Source: Polyangium spumosum (lineage in GTDB: Bacteria > Myxococcota_A > Polyangia > Polyangiales > Polyangiaceae). From it: a DNA stretch of 64,000 nt. The stretch covers positions 1 to 64,000 of the forward strand of contig NZ_WJIE01000021.1 in the NCBI RefSeq assembly GCF_009649845.1, read 5' to 3'. Shown here in pieces: positions 29,501 to 39,078 of this stretch. Position 1 is the first letter of the stretch, and the number at the start of each line of letters is the position of its first letter. The notes beneath the pieces are model-generated. The model did not search any database, was not told the DNA's origin, and worked only from the letters and a program-made list of their open reading frames with translations. The translations under genes were made by a program, and so were the position numbers.

Positions 29501-32500
29501 TCGACACGTCCCGCGTCGACCGTGCCCCGGTCATCGAGTTGTGGGACGACCTCCACGCCATGCTCATCGATGCGATCGGAGCCCCGAACAAGCGGATTTC
29601 GGAGCTGTCTTTGCCGAGAGCGCGCGAATCTGTCGCTGTCGGGTCGTCTCTCGACGATCATGCGCCTCGTGTCGACATGCGCGACGATGACGCAGCTCCC
29701 CGTTCGTCCACGGAGGAGGTCGTGGCCCAGGTCTGGCGTGACGTGCTAGGGGTTCCTCGCGTAGACGCATCCGACGATTTCTTTGGTCTCGGGGGACATT
29801 CCCTGCTCGTCGTGAAGGTGGCGGCGCGGATAAGAAGGACGCTCGGCATCGATCCGCCCTTGCACGTCCTTCTCCAGAACACGACCGTCGCCGCACAGGC
29901 AGCGCGTATCGACGAGCTACGTGCAAGCAAGCCAGGGATCGAGCGGATCATTCCGAAGGCGCACCGCGATGGCCCGTTACCACTGTCGCAAGCCCAGGAG
30001 CGAATCTGGTTTCTGAGCAGGCTCGCTGAGGACAGCGCGGCATACAACATGCCGTTGCGCCTCCGGCTCCTCGGTGATCTCGACGCCGGAGCGCTCCAAA
30101 AGAGTTTGCGCGAGATCGTCCGCCGACATGAGGTTCTGCGCACGAAGTTCGTCATCATGGACGGCGAGCCGCGACAGGTCATCCTCCCGACGGCGCTCGT
30201 TCTTCCGGTTGTCGATGTCGCCGCGCACGGGGCGGCGCGGCCTTTCCGGCTCGACGAGGAGCCGCCTTTGCGGGCGCATCTCCATCGAGTCTCGGAGGGG
30301 GAGCACGTCTTATCGATCGACATACATCATATCGCTTCGGATGGCTTGTCGACAGGCGTGCTCCTCGGCGAGCTCAGGGCGCTCTATACCGCGTTCAGGG
30401 AAGGCAAACCTTCGCCGCTGCCCGAGCTTTCGAACCAGTACACTGATTTCGCGGCATGGCAACGAGCGCACCTCTCGAGCGAGGCCATGCAGGGCAAAGT
30501 CACGTCCTTGGTGCATGCACTCGAAGGGGCGTCGCCGATGCTTTCATTGCCCCAGGACTTCCCGCGCCCCGCACACAAGTCTTCCGCGGGTGGATCCGTC
30601 TCGCGCTCGCTCAGTCCCGTACTCTCCCGTTCCGCCAAGTCGCTCGCGAGGCGAAACGATACCACGCTCTTCACCGTGCTCCTCACGGTCTTCGGACTCG
30701 AGCTTTCGCGGTGGTCCGGGGAGGAGGACCTCGTCATCGGCACGCCCATCGCCGGACGCAGCCATGTCGAGCTCGAGCCGCTCATCGGGCTCTTCCTGAA
30801 CATGAGCGCACTGCGCATCGACGTCTCCGGCAATCCTCCCTTCGCGGAGCTGCTCCGGAACGTGCGGCGTGTGGTGCAGGATGTGCTTGCAAACCAGGAC
30901 GTGCCATTCGAGAAGCTTGTCGCTGCGCTCTCTCCTGCGCGCCACGTGAACCATCACCCCATCTTTCAGGTGGTGTTCAATATGGTGCCTGCGGAAACCG
31001 CTGCGCTCGAACTACCCGGTCTTCGAGTCGTGGAGGAGACGGCGCGGTGGAGCGTGGAGGCGAAGTTCGATCTTACGCTGTATGCCGTGGACCTCGAGGG
31101 TGCGATCGAGCTCCGCGCGGTGTACGATGCCGCGCTTTTCACTGCGGACCGCATCCAGCATCTGCTCGATCAGTACGAACACCTGCTCCACCAAATCTGC
31201 GACGATCCGACGAGGCCGGTCGACGAGTATTCGCTGGTCACGGAGCGCGCGCGTGCGCTCCTACCGGATCCACGGGCGGTGCTCCTCGAGCCGGACTCCG
31301 CGTCCGTGCCGAGTATGTTCTCGGAATGGGTCGAGCGTGCACCCGATGCCATCGCGCTCGTGCGCGGCAAGGAGGCTTGGACATACCGTGACCTCGCGCA
31401 GAACGCTACCGCCATCTCGAATGCACTCGTGGAGCTCGGGGTTCAGCACGGTGACATTGTTGCCATTCATGGGGGCAAGAGCTTCGGTCTCGTTGCGAGC
31501 ATGCTCGGCGTTCTCGACGCTGGGGGAGGTTTTTTGCTTCTCGATCCGAGCTTGCCTCGGCCACGGCTCGCCGCCATGCTGGACGCGTCGGGCGCGAAGT
31601 ACGCAGTTTCGCTCACTCCCGACGACAACGAGGTCAACAGCCTCTCGCACCGTACCCTCCGGGAGATCCGGGTGGATCCCCACCAGGGCCTCGCAAACCG
31701 AAGCGCGCTTCCGGCGCCCCTCGGCGCGCGCGCGATATCGCCGAACGGGCCCGCGTACATCTTCTTCACCTCAGGTACCACAGGCGTTCCCAAGGGCGTG
31801 CTGGGCGTTCACAAGGGGCTCTCGCATTTCTTGCAATGGGAGAGGAGGCAGCTCGGTGTTGGTCGAGGCGACCGCGTTGCGATGCTCATCGCGCTCTCCT
31901 TCGACGCCATCTTGCGCGACGTTTTTCTTCCCCTCACGAGCGGAGGCTCGCTGTCGCTACACCCCGATGACGGTTTGGTCGATGGGCGCCGGCTCATCGA
32001 GTGGCTCGAGCGCGATCGCATCACGCTCATCCATACCGTGCCCTCCCTGGCGGAGACGTGGCTCTCGGACATTGCGGAGGGGCGCGCGAACGAGAGCCTT
32101 CGCTGCGTCGTACTCGCAGGCGAGCCTCTGCGCGACGTATGGGTCCACCGCCTACGAAGGGCGTTCCCCAGGGCAACGATCATGAACTTTTATGGGGCCA
32201 CGGAAACGACCATGACGAAGTTCTACTACGAGGTCCCCGATCCCCCCGTCGCAGGCGTACAGCCGATCGGCCATCCAATGCCAGAGACCCAGGGGCTCGT
32301 ACTTCGTGACGGCCGTCTCTGCGGCGTCGGAGAGGCAGGCGAGATCGTCATCCGGACGCCGTTCCGCACGCGTGGCTACATCAATGGCTCGGAGGCGGAT
32401 CGGCAGCGATTCTCACCGAACCCATATCGGGACGATCCCCAGGATCTGCTCTACTTCACCGGCGACGTGGGCCGCTATCGGCCCGATGGATCCATCTCTA

Positions 32501-33924
32501 TCTTCGGGCGCCGCGACGAGCAGGTCAAGATTCGCGGCGTCCGCGTCGAGCTTCGCGCCGTCGAGGTGGCTCTCTCGCAGCACCCGGACGTAGAGCGTGT
32601 CGCAGTCACGACTTTCGGCGAGGGAATGCAGAAGCAAATCATCGCATACCTCGTCGGGCGTCGAGGGGAAGGGCGCGCGCTCTCCGCCGTGCCCACGACC
32701 GTCGCCTTGCGCCATTTCCTGCGAGACCTGGTGCCCGAGTACATGATACCCTCCGTGTTCGTTGCGCTCGACGAATTGCCGCTCAACACGAGCGGGAAGG
32801 TCGATCGCCGAGCGTTGCCGCGACCCAACCTGGAGCCCGCGCAGCGGCAGAAGTACGTCCCGCCACGTAACTTCCACGAGCAGAGACTCCTCGAGATCTG
32901 GTCGTCGGTCCTCGATGTCGGGTCCATTGGCGTTCGCGACGATTTCTTCGAGCTCGGCGGTCACTCACTCCTCGCGGTGCGGCTCATGGCGAAGGTCGAG
33001 GACGCCTTCGGCAAGCGCCTACCCCTGGGCGCGATTTTCCAGCACCCCACGGTGGAGGCAATGACGCACCTCCTCACGAGCACCGACGAGAGTTACGCCT
33101 GGGCTCCGCTCGTGCCCATCCAGCCTCAAGGCAAGCGGCGCCCACTCTTCTGCGTCCCTGGCCTCGGCGGCAACGTCGTCGGGTTTCATGGTCTGGCGAA
33201 GCACCTCGGACCCGAGCAGCCCGTCCATGGCCTCCAGACGGTTGGTCTGGACGGTGTGACGAGGCCCTATTCGACGATCGATGACGTGGTCGACCGCTAC
33301 ATAACCGAGATCCGCGCTGTGTCTCCTCGAGGACCGTATCGCATTTGTGGCCATTCCTGGGGCGGAAGGGTGGCTTTCGCGATGGCGCAGGAGCTCGTCC
33401 GGGCCGGTGAAAAGGCGAACCTATGGGTCTTCGACTCGAGCTCGCCCGACATGGTGAAACTCAAGAGAACTGATCTGAAAGAGGAGCAAGTCATCGTGGA
33501 CTTCATTGCAGGCGTCGAGACGACGTTCGGTGAGGTCTTCTCCGTCACGCTCGACGAGCTCGAACCGCTCGCCTCGGACGAGCGCTTTGCCGTCCTGCGG
33601 GGCTGCCTCGAGAAGGTAGGGGTCCTCGCGCCTGGAGCGAGCCTCATGCACGTGCGCGGGTTGCTGAATGTTTTTCAAGCCAATAGAGGCATGCCATATG
33701 TTCCGCGGGACCTCGTACCCACGCCGTTCGTGTTCTTCGTGGCAGAAGGCGACGGCGAAGAGCTCGGTCGAAGGAAGGTGGAAGGCTGGTCGGCGCTCGC
33801 CACCGTGGAGCCGATCCGTGTTCCGGGCATGCACATGAGCATGCTCGAAGAGCCCCACGTCCAGGCGATCGCGCGCGTCATCGCCAGGCAGCTCGCCGAG
33901 CTCGATTCCTCGGAGGAAGCATGA
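20500..33924 (+). CDS. NRPS B: TubC_N-C-A(nMT)-PCP-C-A(Glu)-PCP-C-PCP-C-A-PCP-TE
   Basis: This 4474-residue protein begins with a TubC-type N-terminal docking domain (1-55; [18 protein letters not shown]). Module 3 has C (HHIAADG 209), A with embedded N-methyltransferase (VLEIGCGSG about 1048) and PCP (Ser 1485). Module 4 has C (HHITADG 1676), A and PCP (Ser 2543). The pocket of this A domain reads DAKDLGVVDK (Asp 2200, Ala 2201, Lys 2204 onward), the standard L-Glu code of surfactin-type synthetases. Module 5 has C with HHIITDE (2737-2743; Gly replaced by Glu) directly followed by PCP (Ser 3101) and no A domain. Module 6 has C (HHIASDG 3276), A and PCP (Ser 4156), then a type I thioesterase with GHSWGG (Ser 4286). 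Pocket codes, hand-read: module 3 DAFTNALIWK and module 6 DARHVAFMTK, both unassigned. Start: ATG at 20500 sharing its A with the previous stop (GTG 20497 also possible). No epimerization domain is present. It receives the chain from NRPS A and releases the product. Confidence 0.94.
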   Translation: MTIEQLLEDARARGVKLWVEGDRLRFKAPRGVLTDALREEISRRRDDIIAFLRQVVVEDEESPIEPVPRGGVLPLSFAQQRLWFLDRMGSAGAYNMPIVLRLRGSLDFDALRRSIDEIMRRHESLRTTFSERDGEPCQVVHAHEPMALPIVDLRHFAPEEQEAELRRLAREEARRPFDLTQDRMLRARVFACGTDDEESRDHVLCLTLHHIAADGWSMGVLVHELEALYGAFADGRPSPLPDVPIQYADYAAWQRRSLAGDALTELLSYWRKALARAPALLGLPTDHPRPRAAAFRGASIPFRIPATLTRELATLGLSTGATLFMTLLAAFQVLLGRCCREDDVLVGAPIASRGRAELEPLIGFFVNTLVLRADLSDDPAFLELLSRVRRTARNAYAHQELPFERLVEELAPERDPGFNPLVQVALALHNTPEGEISLPGLVVDRIPDEAQYARLDLEVHLTERDGALTGHWVYDITLFESSTIERMIARYQTLLAGVVAQPKVRISSLPMLDPAERAFILAKSSGPTAMCTREGGIQRVFEAQVEQTPDAAALMFDDGARTMTLSYRELDVRANRLAKYLQSRGVGPETIIGICLPRGIELIVALLAILKAGSAYLPLDPDYPEARLALMLEDARPLLVVTTVGTANRLGHGVAVLCLDAEADAAAIASSSPEVAPRDASPTNIAYVIYTSGTTGKPKGVLVEHQGLFDVVESGRRIFELGPSDRVLQFASISFDAATFEIWMALSVGATLCMGVREALLPGGPLEAFLARHRVTVATLTPSVLSLLSSAPLPHLHTINVAGEVCPAELVRLWGHGRRLFNLYGPTEATIWSLATRCVDSHEAPPIGRPIDNTRAYVLEPRGALAPINVPGELYIGGAGVARGYLNRPELTASRFVESPFGDGMLYRTGDLARLRPDGDFEFLGRTDEQIKVRGYRVEPGEIEAAISEHPAVREAAVLLREDTKGEARLVAYVVPEPGEDAMQDERVDQWRRLYEETYAEVSDNGDAAFNTIGWNSSYTGRPIPAAEMAEWIEVTVREIRSLCPRRVLEIGCGSGLLLARIAPDCETYWGTDQATKALAHVERMRRHLDGLEHVELLQRMADDFSGIPEGFFDVVILNSVVQYFPSVDYMLRVVEGAMRAVSPGGAVYIGDVRSFKLLEAYHASVQLHRAPEEMRRSELAALVEQRILDEEELLFDPQFFSALRSMWSQIDRVGLRMKRGRIHNELTRFRYQVVLRLSDAGAACVARTRPGRYDEFTRSSWTLASLKEWLASARPDRVRITNVPNARLVAESRTLVWLAQSHDARISDLRRAIAEAPKGVDPEDLFALSDELPYDVDVSWSSSGDIGTMDVTFFRRGSEAAHGDVTTGASWPRPLPWRAYANNPLLGKQHRRLAPLLRAELSAKLPEFMLPAAWVTLDELPLLPNGKVDRKALPAPLPQQSASRQTFVAPRTETESAVAHIWSDVLRMNPIGIHDNFFELGGHSLLATQVVSRLRSSFTREVPLQEFFAKPTIAALAERLDAAARKETKWSGYAITPASRQGPIPASFAQERLWFLDRWGAGVAYNVFGALRVIGNLDVRALERALRDIVRRHEVLRTTFTLEGTELRQLIHPDVGFTLQVVDIGYMPAEARDIEVERMAEIESGKPFDLANDSMLRVRLLRLAADEHVLLLHMHHITADGWSIGVLWRELTALYTAFARGEEPVLLPLPIQYADYAVWQRRRLEGEEHSPLLVYWMEKLKGAPEFLQLPADRPRPPVQTHRGALVSFCIDAKVTSELSKLGRRTGATLFMVMLAAFDVLLSRLSGAEDVVVGAPIAGRNRQEIEPLIGFFVNTLVLRTNLAGDPTFIELLAQVRRTTEEAFDHQDLPFERLIEELSPARHASRSPLVQVMFALQNVPDVEPSLPGLRVSPLELGIRTTRTDMTLHVTERVGGLAGHWLYNTDLFDESTIRRWVDHFDTLLAEIVAHPEERIGRLRLLATSERRRLLVEWNDTRVTYPFDRCIHEHFEEQARRAPDAIALEYEGQRMSYGELDARANRLAHHLRSLGVGPEVFVGLCVDRSLAMMVGLLGTLKAGGAYVPIEPSWPAERVRFVLEDTRAPVLLTQTHLEARTAEFRARVVCLDEAPCPWSTLSDVPPATGVRPRHAIYAIYTSGSTGRPKGVVVEHPSALNLAFALDRAVHAGRRSPLRVALSASLSFDASVKQWLRLLFGDTIVVVPQETRLDAERFVEFLRTRAIDVLDCTPMQVALLLDAGLCRSGEGAPNCILVGGEAIDGTTWSRLSRAEPLEAFNVYGPTECTVDVTATRIHASSVPVLGRPLANVRVYVLDARREPLPVGAPGELYVGGAGVARGYLNRPELTGERFVHDPFSSEPGARMYRTGDLVRWRADGNLEFIGRIDDQVKIRGFRIELGEIESVLSTHPAVRACAVLARDEAPGNRRLVAYVTPSKGGVAPSELRDHLRAMLPEHMVPSAFVMLDALPSTPNGKIDRRALPAPAVYDPGSARRAPRSRTEGVLMGLWQEILGVKSVGPTDDFFALGGHSLLVVRLLSAMKSALGYAPSMATFFQRPTIEAIAALIDETEARPKLAAGVSLRPRESGAPPYFDLSSTERRIWFLERLHPDARAYQVPRSFRIVGVLEPEALRQSLFALGERHEILRTVYPEDSGAPTRVIRDRAAIGFQVEDLSVLLEAAREATLRDLFVKEVATPFDLERGPLTRVLVARVSAEEHFVLLHQHHIITDEWSTGILVREWAALYDVYRRGEAAAIASSRFQFSDYARAERDALEGGQFESSREYWKTLLTGAPRLVLPILRAPRQGGPGPVAHVSFRLGAETTRPLGALARAIGCTPFMVWYAVVSAFLARLSGQTDFVIGTVVANREALDTEGILGFFTNTIALRVVLDGDPSFRAWISRARETAIEAYRHQALPFDVVVGDQGMARRKGQSPLFDVTLFEVTGAESMPSGWSPYSLDVPATVMNAKNALSVAIHHDAERTGVTLAFDTSRVDRAPVIELWDDLHAMLIDAIGAPNKRISELSLPRARESVAVGSSLDDHAPRVDMRDDDAAPRSSTEEVVAQVWRDVLGVPRVDASDDFFGLGGHSLLVVKVAARIRRTLGIDPPLHVLLQNTTVAAQAARIDELRASKPGIERIIPKAHRDGPLPLSQAQERIWFLSRLAEDSAAYNMPLRLRLLGDLDAGALQKSLREIVRRHEVLRTKFVIMDGEPRQVILPTALVLPVVDVAAHGAARPFRLDEEPPLRAHLHRVSEGEHVLSIDIHHIASDGLSTGVLLGELRALYTAFREGKPSPLPELSNQYTDFAAWQRAHLSSEAMQGKVTSLVHALEGASPMLSLPQDFPRPAHKSSAGGSVSRSLSPVLSRSAKSLARRNDTTLFTVLLTVFGLELSRWSGEEDLVIGTPIAGRSHVELEPLIGLFLNMSALRIDVSGNPPFAELLRNVRRVVQDVLANQDVPFEKLVAALSPARHVNHHPIFQVVFNMVPAETAALELPGLRVVEETARWSVEAKFDLTLYAVDLEGAIELRAVYDAALFTADRIQHLLDQYEHLLHQICDDPTRPVDEYSLVTERARALLPDPRAVLLEPDSASVPSMFSEWVERAPDAIALVRGKEAWTYRDLAQNATAISNALVELGVQHGDIVAIHGGKSFGLVASMLGVLDAGGGFLLLDPSLPRPRLAAMLDASGAKYAVSLTPDDNEVNSLSHRTLREIRVDPHQGLANRSALPAPLGARAISPNGPAYIFFTSGTTGVPKGVLGVHKGLSHFLQWERRQLGVGRGDRVAMLIALSFDAILRDVFLPLTSGGSLSLHPDDGLVDGRRLIEWLERDRITLIHTVPSLAETWLSDIAEGRANESLRCVVLAGEPLRDVWVHRLRRAFPRATIMNFYGATETTMTKFYYEVPDPPVAGVQPIGHPMPETQGLVLRDGRLCGVGEAGEIVIRTPFRTRGYINGSEADRQRFSPNPYRDDPQDLLYFTGDVGRYRPDGSISIFGRRDEQVKIRGVRVELRAVEVALSQHPDVERVAVTTFGEGMQKQIIAYLVGRRGEGRALSAVPTTVALRHFLRDLVPEYMIPSVFVALDELPLNTSGKVDRRALPRPNLEPAQRQKYVPPRNFHEQRLLEIWSSVLDVGSIGVRDDFFELGGHSLLAVRLMAKVEDAFGKRLPLGAIFQHPTVEAMTHLLTSTDESYAWAPLVPIQPQGKRRPLFCVPGLGGNVVGFHGLAKHLGPEQPVHGLQTVGLDGVTRPYSTIDDVVDRYITEIRAVSPRGPYRICGHSWGGRVAFAMAQELVRAGEKANLWVFDSSSPDMVKLKRTDLKEEQVIVDFIAGVETTFGEVFSVTLDELEPLASDERFAVLRGCLEKVGVLAPGASLMHVRGLLNVFQANRGMPYVPRDLVPTPFVFFVAEGDGEELGRRKVEGWSALATVEPIRVPGMHMSMLEEPHVQAIARVIARQLAELDSSEEA

Positions 33925-34631
33925 ACGTCGCAGATCAGCCGTCCCCCACGCTCGGCATCCTCGGAGGCATGGGCCCTGTCGTCTCCGCCGAGTTCGTCCG
34001 GACCATCTATGAATACAACCCGAAGCCCGCGGAGCAGGCTGCTCCACAGGTCATCCTCTTCTCACTCCCCTCGGCGCCTGATCGCAATGAAAGCATCTAC
34101 ACGAAGAACGAGGGGCGTCTCCGCGTGTTCATGGAGACCCAGCTCCGGCGCCTAGATCCTCTCTGCGATCGCATACTGATCGGCTGCTGCACGGCGCATT
34201 ATTCGCTTCTGAGCATCACCTCGGAGGCCAGAAGGAAGGTACTTCCGATCATGAGCATCGTCGATCGCGAGCTCGAGAAGATCGACGAGCCCGCGCTGCT
34301 CCTCGCCACCTTGGGCACCTATGACAAGGCCCTGTTTCGGGAGGGATGTAGGAACGCCGACCGGATCGTCGAACCCGACCGCACGGATCGGGAGGTCATC
34401 ATGGCGCTCATCTTCGATGTCCTCAAGAAGGGCAAGGAGCCGTACATGGCGTTGCCGACAATCGAACGCTTGCTCGACAAGTACGGGACGCGGACGTTCA
34501 TTTCGGGGTGCACGGAGTTCCACCTCGTGGCCAAGATCCTCGACGCTCGCAAGAGTAGCTCGATTCGCGCGATCGATGCGTTCTGCATCGTCGCCCGTGA
34601 TTTCTACGACATCGTCCGCCCCGGGACGTAG
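33921..34631 (+). CDS. Aspartate/glutamate racemase family protein
   Basis: This 236-residue, PLP-independent racemase of the Asp/Glu/hydantoin racemase superfamily starts with GILGGMGPVVSAEF (the family's glycine-rich loop). It has two catalytic cysteines: Cys 89 in GCCTAHYS (the usual C-N-T-A-H box with Asn changed to Cys) and Cys 197 in SGCTEFHL. Length is normal. The ATG overlaps the NRPS B stop (ATGA), so it is translationally coupled to it. Because the NRPSs contain a Glu-activating module and no epimerization domain, the simplest role is supply of D-Glu (or D-Asp) as a building block, as the McyF racemase is thought to do for microcystin. Other substrates cannot be excluded. Confidence 0.85.
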   Translation: MNVADQPSPTLGILGGMGPVVSAEFVRTIYEYNPKPAEQAAPQVILFSLPSAPDRNESIYTKNEGRLRVFMETQLRRLDPLCDRILIGCCTAHYSLLSITSEARRKVLPIMSIVDRELEKIDEPALLLATLGTYDKALFREGCRNADRIVEPDRTDREVIMALIFDVLKKGKEPYMALPTIERLLDKYGTRTFISGCTEFHLVAKILDARKSSSIRAIDAFCIVARDFYDIVRPGT

Positions 34632-34644
34632 ATTCGAGGTCATC

Positions 34645-36423
34645 ATGTACGTGTTGGGCATCAATGCCGCATACCATGAGTCGGCCGCCTGCTTGCTGAA
34701 GGATGGCGCGATCGTGGCCGCGATCGAGGAAGAGCGCCTTTCGCGCAGGAAACACGGTAAGTCGGCGGACCTCGACAGTGGCCACGAGCTGCCGCGGCTC
34801 GCAATTCAGTATTGCCTGGACGCCGCAGGAGTCACGCTCGGGGACGTGGCGTGGGTGGGGTATTCGCTCGAACCATACGACCGGCTTCGAAACCAGGAGA
34901 TCATCGAGCGGGTCGTCACCGGCGGCTGGGGAAGCCCGGCGGGGGAGAGGCGCTTCCTCGACCTCGCCCTGCGCGTGCCTGCGGAACTCAGGCGCTTGGG
35001 CATGACCGGCGAGTTCAAGTGGGTCGCCCACCATCTCGCGCACGCTGCTTCGGCGTTCCACCCCTCACCGTTTCACGAAGCGGCCATCCTTTGCGTCGAC
35101 GGGATCGGAGAGGTCGGCTCGACGCTCTTCGCATCCGGACGCGGGTCGAGGATCGAGCCTTTCGACGAAATTAGGTATCCCTCCTCCATCGGGTTCCTGT
35201 GGGAGAAACTATCCAAGTTCCTCGGCTTCTCCGAGTACGACGCCTGTCAGGTCATGGGGCTCGCCTCCTATGGGGACCCGCGTCGATTTCGCGCGTCGTT
35301 CGAGCGTCTCGTTTCGCTCGAGCCCGAAGGGCGCTTCGCGCTCGACGGCGATGCCTTGCGATTTCGTGTCGAGGACTACGCGCCCATCGAGGCCCTGTTC
35401 GACGTACCCCTGCGCAAGGGAGGCGAGCCGATCCTCGCGGCGCACGAGGACATCGCCGCTGCGCTTCAGGAGATCACCAACCACACGCTCTTGCACCTGG
35501 CTCGGCACCTCGCTGCGCGGACCGGCTCGAAGAACCTTTGCATGGCGGGAGGCGTCGCGCTCAATTGCGTCTCCAATCGGATCGTGTTCGAGGCGAGCAC
35601 GTTCGAGGGGCTCTTCGTGCAGCCGGCTGCGCACGACGCGGGCACGGCGCTCGGAGCCGCATTGCACGTCTGGCACGAGATGCTCGGCCATTCGGAGCGC
35701 TCGCCCATGCTCCATCCGTACACGGGGCCGTGCTTCGACGATTCGGCGATCGAGCACGCTCTCTCGAAGGCTGGCCTCGTATGCCAGCGCGAGTCGAACA
35801 TCGAGGAGAAGGTTGCCGAACTCCTCGCGGCAGGCAAGATCGTCGGTTGGTTCCAGGGGGCCATGGAGTTCGGCCCCCGCGCGCTCGGCAATCGCAGCTT
35901 GCTCGCCGATCCACGCTCCCTGGAGATGAAGCGTATCCTGAACGACCGCATCAAGCACCGCGCGAGCTTCCGTCCCTTCGCGCCGAGCGTCCTCGCGGAG
36001 GAGGCGGAGCGCTGGTTCGTCATCGAGAAGAGCACGATGACGTCGGACTTCATGCTCCTCGCCTATCCCGTCAGGCCCGAGCGCGTGGCCCAAATTCCCG
36101 GCGTCGTTCATGTCGACGGGACGAGCCGCGTCCAGACCGTCCGCGCCGAGACGAATCCGAGGTACCATAAGCTCATCAAGGCATTCCACGCGCGAACAGG
36201 TGTACCCATGGTCCTCAACACGTCGTTCAACGACAGCGAGCCGATCGTCTGCACGCCGGAGCACGCGATCGAAACGTTCCGGAGCGCGGGTATCGACGTG
36301 CTTGCCATTGGCCATCATCTCGTCGAGGCCGCACGGCAGCCGAGGAGCGATGCCGAAGTCACTCACACACCGGCGCCGACCGCCTCGAGTTTCTCTTTCC
36401 GAGCACCCGCTCCGCGGGTCTGA
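34645..36423 (+). CDS. Carbamoyltransferase of the NodU/CmcH/TobZ family
   Basis: This 592-residue carbamoyl-phosphate-dependent carbamoyltransferase has an N-terminal Kae1-like part opening with VLGINAAYHESAACLLKDG and EEERLSRRKH, a metal-binding HHLAHAASAF (about residue 130), VDGIGE and MAGGVALNC. The C-terminal YrdC-like adenylation half contains WFQGAMEFGPRALGNRSLL and HRASFRPFAPSV. Length and motif order are normal for O-carbamoyltransferases that modify antibiotics. It starts 13 bp after the racemase stop; the frame is open far upstream, but this ATG begins the conserved N-terminus. I infer tailoring of the peptide, for example on a hydroxyl of the glyceryl starter or of a hydroxylated side chain, or on an amine. 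Confidence 0.9.
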   Translation: MYVLGINAAYHESAACLLKDGAIVAAIEEERLSRRKHGKSADLDSGHELPRLAIQYCLDAAGVTLGDVAWVGYSLEPYDRLRNQEIIERVVTGGWGSPAGERRFLDLALRVPAELRRLGMTGEFKWVAHHLAHAASAFHPSPFHEAAILCVDGIGEVGSTLFASGRGSRIEPFDEIRYPSSIGFLWEKLSKFLGFSEYDACQVMGLASYGDPRRFRASFERLVSLEPEGRFALDGDALRFRVEDYAPIEALFDVPLRKGGEPILAAHEDIAAALQEITNHTLLHLARHLAARTGSKNLCMAGGVALNCVSNRIVFEASTFEGLFVQPAAHDAGTALGAALHVWHEMLGHSERSPMLHPYTGPCFDDSAIEHALSKAGLVCQRESNIEEKVAELLAAGKIVGWFQGAMEFGPRALGNRSLLADPRSLEMKRILNDRIKHRASFRPFAPSVLAEEAERWFVIEKSTMTSDFMLLAYPVRPERVAQIPGVVHVDGTSRVQTVRAETNPRYHKLIKAFHARTGVPMVLNTSFNDSEPIVCTPEHAIETFRSAGIDVLAIGHHLVEAARQPRSDAEVTHTPAPTASSFSFRAPAPRV

Positions 36424-36442
36424 TAAGGTGACCAAGACGCCG

Positions 36443-38122
36443 ATGAACATCGTCGAGCTCATCTACAAGGAAGCCGGCCCGGACCGATGGCGGCTGTTGC
36501 TCGCATCGACGGCGGCGGGCGTCGGCAACACGCTCGTGCTCGTCTTCATCAACGCGGCCGCGCAGGAGCCGGACGCCGTGGATGGGCGGGCGTTCTTCCT
36601 CTTCGCCGTTCTGATGCTAGCGTACATCCTCGGCGCGAGGTACCTGTTTCATCGTACGATCGATATCGTCGAAGAGATCCTGCACCGCATCAAAGGCAGG
36701 ATCGTGGAGAAGATCCTGCGCGCCGATTTCGCGGCGCTCGAGCGGCTCGGGACCTCGGAGATCTACGACCGCATCACCGAGAACGCGACGGTGATCTCGG
36801 GCGCTGTCGGGCTCGTGACCAACGTTCTGCAACAACTGCTCATCTTCTTGTTCGCGATCGTCTACATCGCGTGGATGTCGCTCCCGGCGTTCGTTCTGCT
36901 CGGCATTCTCACCGCCGCCGGGCTCGCGCTGTATTGGACGCGGAGCGAGGTGATGGTTGGGTTTCTCCAGCACCTCGCGAAGACCCGGGTTGCGTTCTTC
37001 GATGTGCTCACGGATCTTCTGCGTGGCTTCAAGGAAGTCAGGTTCAGCCGAAGGCGCGGCCAGCAGATCCGCGACGACGTCATGAGGACCTCGGCGGACC
37101 TCCGCGACACCACGCGAAAAGCCAATCACCTCTTCGACGACAATTTCATCCTCGCGAGTTGCAACCTCTTCGTGCTGCTCGGCGCTCTCGTCTTCGTATT
37201 GCCGCGGCACGTGCACATGGAGCCGGCCACGCTGACGAAGCTCGTCTCGGGTGTCATGTTTCTGTGGGGTCCCTTACAGGGCGCTGTGAGCGGGTATCCC
37301 GCATACGTTCGCTCGAACCAGGCGCTCAGGGAGATCGAGACCCTCGAACGGAAGCTCGACGCAGCCGCCGCCGCGAAGGTGTCGGAAGGCGCTCTCTCCG
37401 ACCCTTGGAAGGGCAAGCCCGGCGCGATCGTCGCGCAGGGGGTCGAATACGAGTATGCGCGGACGAACGGCGACGAGACATTCCGTATCGGACCCGTCCA
37501 TTTCACCATCGATCCAGGGGAGATCATCTTCATCGTCGGCGGCAACGGCAGCGGGAAATCGACACTCCTCAAGGTCCTGACCGGCCTTTACACCCCCACC
37601 CTGGGGACGCTCTCGTCGGGGGGCGAGGCCGTGCGACCACAAAACGCGCCAGCGTATCGGGAGATGATCTCTGCGATCTTTTCGGATTTTCACCTCTTCT
37701 CGCGGGCCTACGGCCTGCTCGACGTCGACGGTGACGCCGTCACCCGCCTGCTCGCCCAGATGCAGCTCGAGGGAAAGACCGGATTCAAGGACGATCGATT
37801 CACGCGGCGTGATCTCTCCACGGGCCAGCGGAAGCGCCTCGCGATGGTCGTCTCGCTGCTCGAGGATCGACCCATCCATGTCTTCGACGAGTGGGCCGCA
37901 GATCAGGATCCCGCGTTCCGCAAGTACTTCTACGAGGAGCTGCTTCCTGCACTCAAGGCGCGGGGCAAGACGGTCATCGCCGTCAGTCACGACGATCGAT
38001 ATTTCCATTGTGCGGACCGCGTCTTCACGATGGAGTACGGGAAGCTGCTATCCATCGAGCCCGGCCACCGCGCTCCAGCTCGCCCCAGCACCGAGAGCAC
38101 GGAGCAGTCACTCCCATCCTGA
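36443..38122 (+). CDS. Cyclic-peptide-type ABC exporter (fused membrane and ATPase domains)
   Basis: This 559-residue single-chain half transporter has about six membrane-spanning helices in the first 300 residues (e.g. LLLASTAAGVGNTLVLVF, AFFLFAVLMLAYILG, LLIFLFAIVYIAW). The nucleotide-binding domain has Walker A GGNGSGKST (about 367), a slightly altered signature LSTGQRKRL, Walker B IHVFDEWAADQDP and the switch His in VIAVSHDD. It belongs to the group (PvdE/SyrD-like) linked to non-ribosomal peptides. ATG 36443 begins the conserved part; GTG 36428 is an alternative, and both are 4-20 bp after the carbamoyltransferase stop. It probably exports the finished peptide and doubles as self-protection. 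Confidence 0.88.
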   Translation: MNIVELIYKEAGPDRWRLLLASTAAGVGNTLVLVFINAAAQEPDAVDGRAFFLFAVLMLAYILGARYLFHRTIDIVEEILHRIKGRIVEKILRADFAALERLGTSEIYDRITENATVISGAVGLVTNVLQQLLIFLFAIVYIAWMSLPAFVLLGILTAAGLALYWTRSEVMVGFLQHLAKTRVAFFDVLTDLLRGFKEVRFSRRRGQQIRDDVMRTSADLRDTTRKANHLFDDNFILASCNLFVLLGALVFVLPRHVHMEPATLTKLVSGVMFLWGPLQGAVSGYPAYVRSNQALREIETLERKLDAAAAAKVSEGALSDPWKGKPGAIVAQGVEYEYARTNGDETFRIGPVHFTIDPGEIIFIVGGNGSGKSTLLKVLTGLYTPTLGTLSSGGEAVRPQNAPAYREMISAIFSDFHLFSRAYGLLDVDGDAVTRLLAQMQLEGKTGFKDDRFTRRDLSTGQRKRLAMVVSLLEDRPIHVFDEWAADQDPAFRKYFYEELLPALKARGKTVIAVSHDDRYFHCADRVFTMEYGKLLSIEPGHRAPARPSTESTEQSLPS

Positions 38123-38176
38123 CAAAGCTTTTCTCTTCCGGGCCGCCAAGAAATATGCGAGACTGAGCAGGACCTC

Positions 38177-38788
38177 ATGACGACCGAGAATACGCAGCCG
38201 AGGCAGCCCGCAAAGCAGGGCAAGGACGAGCCCACGATCGGGGTGGAGTCTGAACCGAAAGCGGGAGCCAAGCCCGAACCGCCCTCCCGTCCGGAGCGCT
38301 CGGCGGAGCCGTCGCGCGTCGGGCGCGCGGAGGCGATCATCCGGCGCAATGTCCTGTGGTCGCTCGGCGCCGGCGCAGTGCCCATTCCGCTTCTCGACGC
38401 GATCGCCGTGACGGGCGTTCAGATGAAGATGCTCTCCGAGCTCTCCGAGCTCTACGAGGTCGAGTTCACCAAGGATATCGCTCAGAAGCTCGTGACATCG
38501 TTACTCTCGAGCCTGGGAGGGCTGACCCTCGGCGCCTCGATCGGATCGAGCGTGGCGAAGCTCATTCCGGGCGTGGGCACGGCGCTCGGTATCGTCACCA
38601 TCCCGATCTTTGCGGGCGCTTTCACGCTCGCGACGGGCAAGGTGTTCATGATGCACTTCGAGTCGGGCGGCACCCTGCTCAATTTCGATCCAGTCGCGAT
38701 GCGCTCGTACTTCAAGCAAGAGTTCGAGAGGGCGAAGGAGACGGTGGCGGAGGTGCGCGAGGAGGCGAAGTCGGACGAACGCGCCTGA
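38177..38788 (+). CDS. DUF697/YcjF-like membrane protein
   Basis: This 203-residue protein has an N-terminal 50-residue Pro/Glu/Lys-rich disordered lead, then the DUF697-type core: AIIRRNVLWSLGAGAVPIPL, DAIAVTGVQMKML, a Gly-rich segment SSLGGLTLGASIGSS and IPGVGTALGIVTIPIFAGA, then an acidic-basic helical tail. Two or three of these stretches are hydrophobic enough to span the membrane. Members usually accompany GTPases or envelope functions. No GTPase is next to it here. It lies 54 bp after the exporter on the same strand, so co-transcription is possible, but a role in export or resistance is only a guess. Confidence 0.75.
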   Translation: MTTENTQPRQPAKQGKDEPTIGVESEPKAGAKPEPPSRPERSAEPSRVGRAEAIIRRNVLWSLGAGAVPIPLLDAIAVTGVQMKMLSELSELYEVEFTKDIAQKLVTSLLSSLGGLTLGASIGSSVAKLIPGVGTALGIVTIPIFAGAFTLATGKVFMMHFESGGTLLNFDPVAMRSYFKQEFERAKETVAEVREEAKSDERA

Positions 38789-38803
38789 ACGACCGGCTCA
38801 TTC

Positions 38804-39052
38804 ATGGACCTCACCCCCATCTTTCGCTTCTTGCTGCCAGCGCTGACCGTGCTCGCGGTGGGCCTCGTCGGAGGGACACGTCGCATTGGCTTTCGCTGGG
38901 CGGTCGTTCTTTCGGTGCTCTTGACGCCGATCGGCGGTTTCATCGTAGCTCTGGCTTCGGGGCCCAGGCCCATTCCTCTCGACCTCGGGCCACGGGCCAA
39001 GCCGAATGCGCCAGCCACGACGAAGAGGCGATTGTTCCGCTTCTGGCGATGA
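38804..39052 (+). CDS. Small two-helix membrane protein
   Basis: This 82-residue protein has two hydrophobic helices (FLLPALTVLAVGLVG and AVVLSVLLTPIGGFIVAL) joined by an Arg-rich turn, plus a basic cytoplasmic tail ending KRRLFRFWR. The positive-inside pattern is sensible. It is spaced 15 bp after the DUF697-like gene and 26 bp before the SPFH gene. No family recognised. The consistent spacing and hydrophobicity support a real gene; it may be a partner of the SPFH protein. Confidence 0.6.
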   Translation: MDLTPIFRFLLPALTVLAVGLVGGTRRIGFRWAVVLSVLLTPIGGFIVALASGPRPIPLDLGPRAKPNAPATTKRRLFRFWR

Positions 39053-39078
39053 CCTCCTAGGCAATACCAGAAACGACC

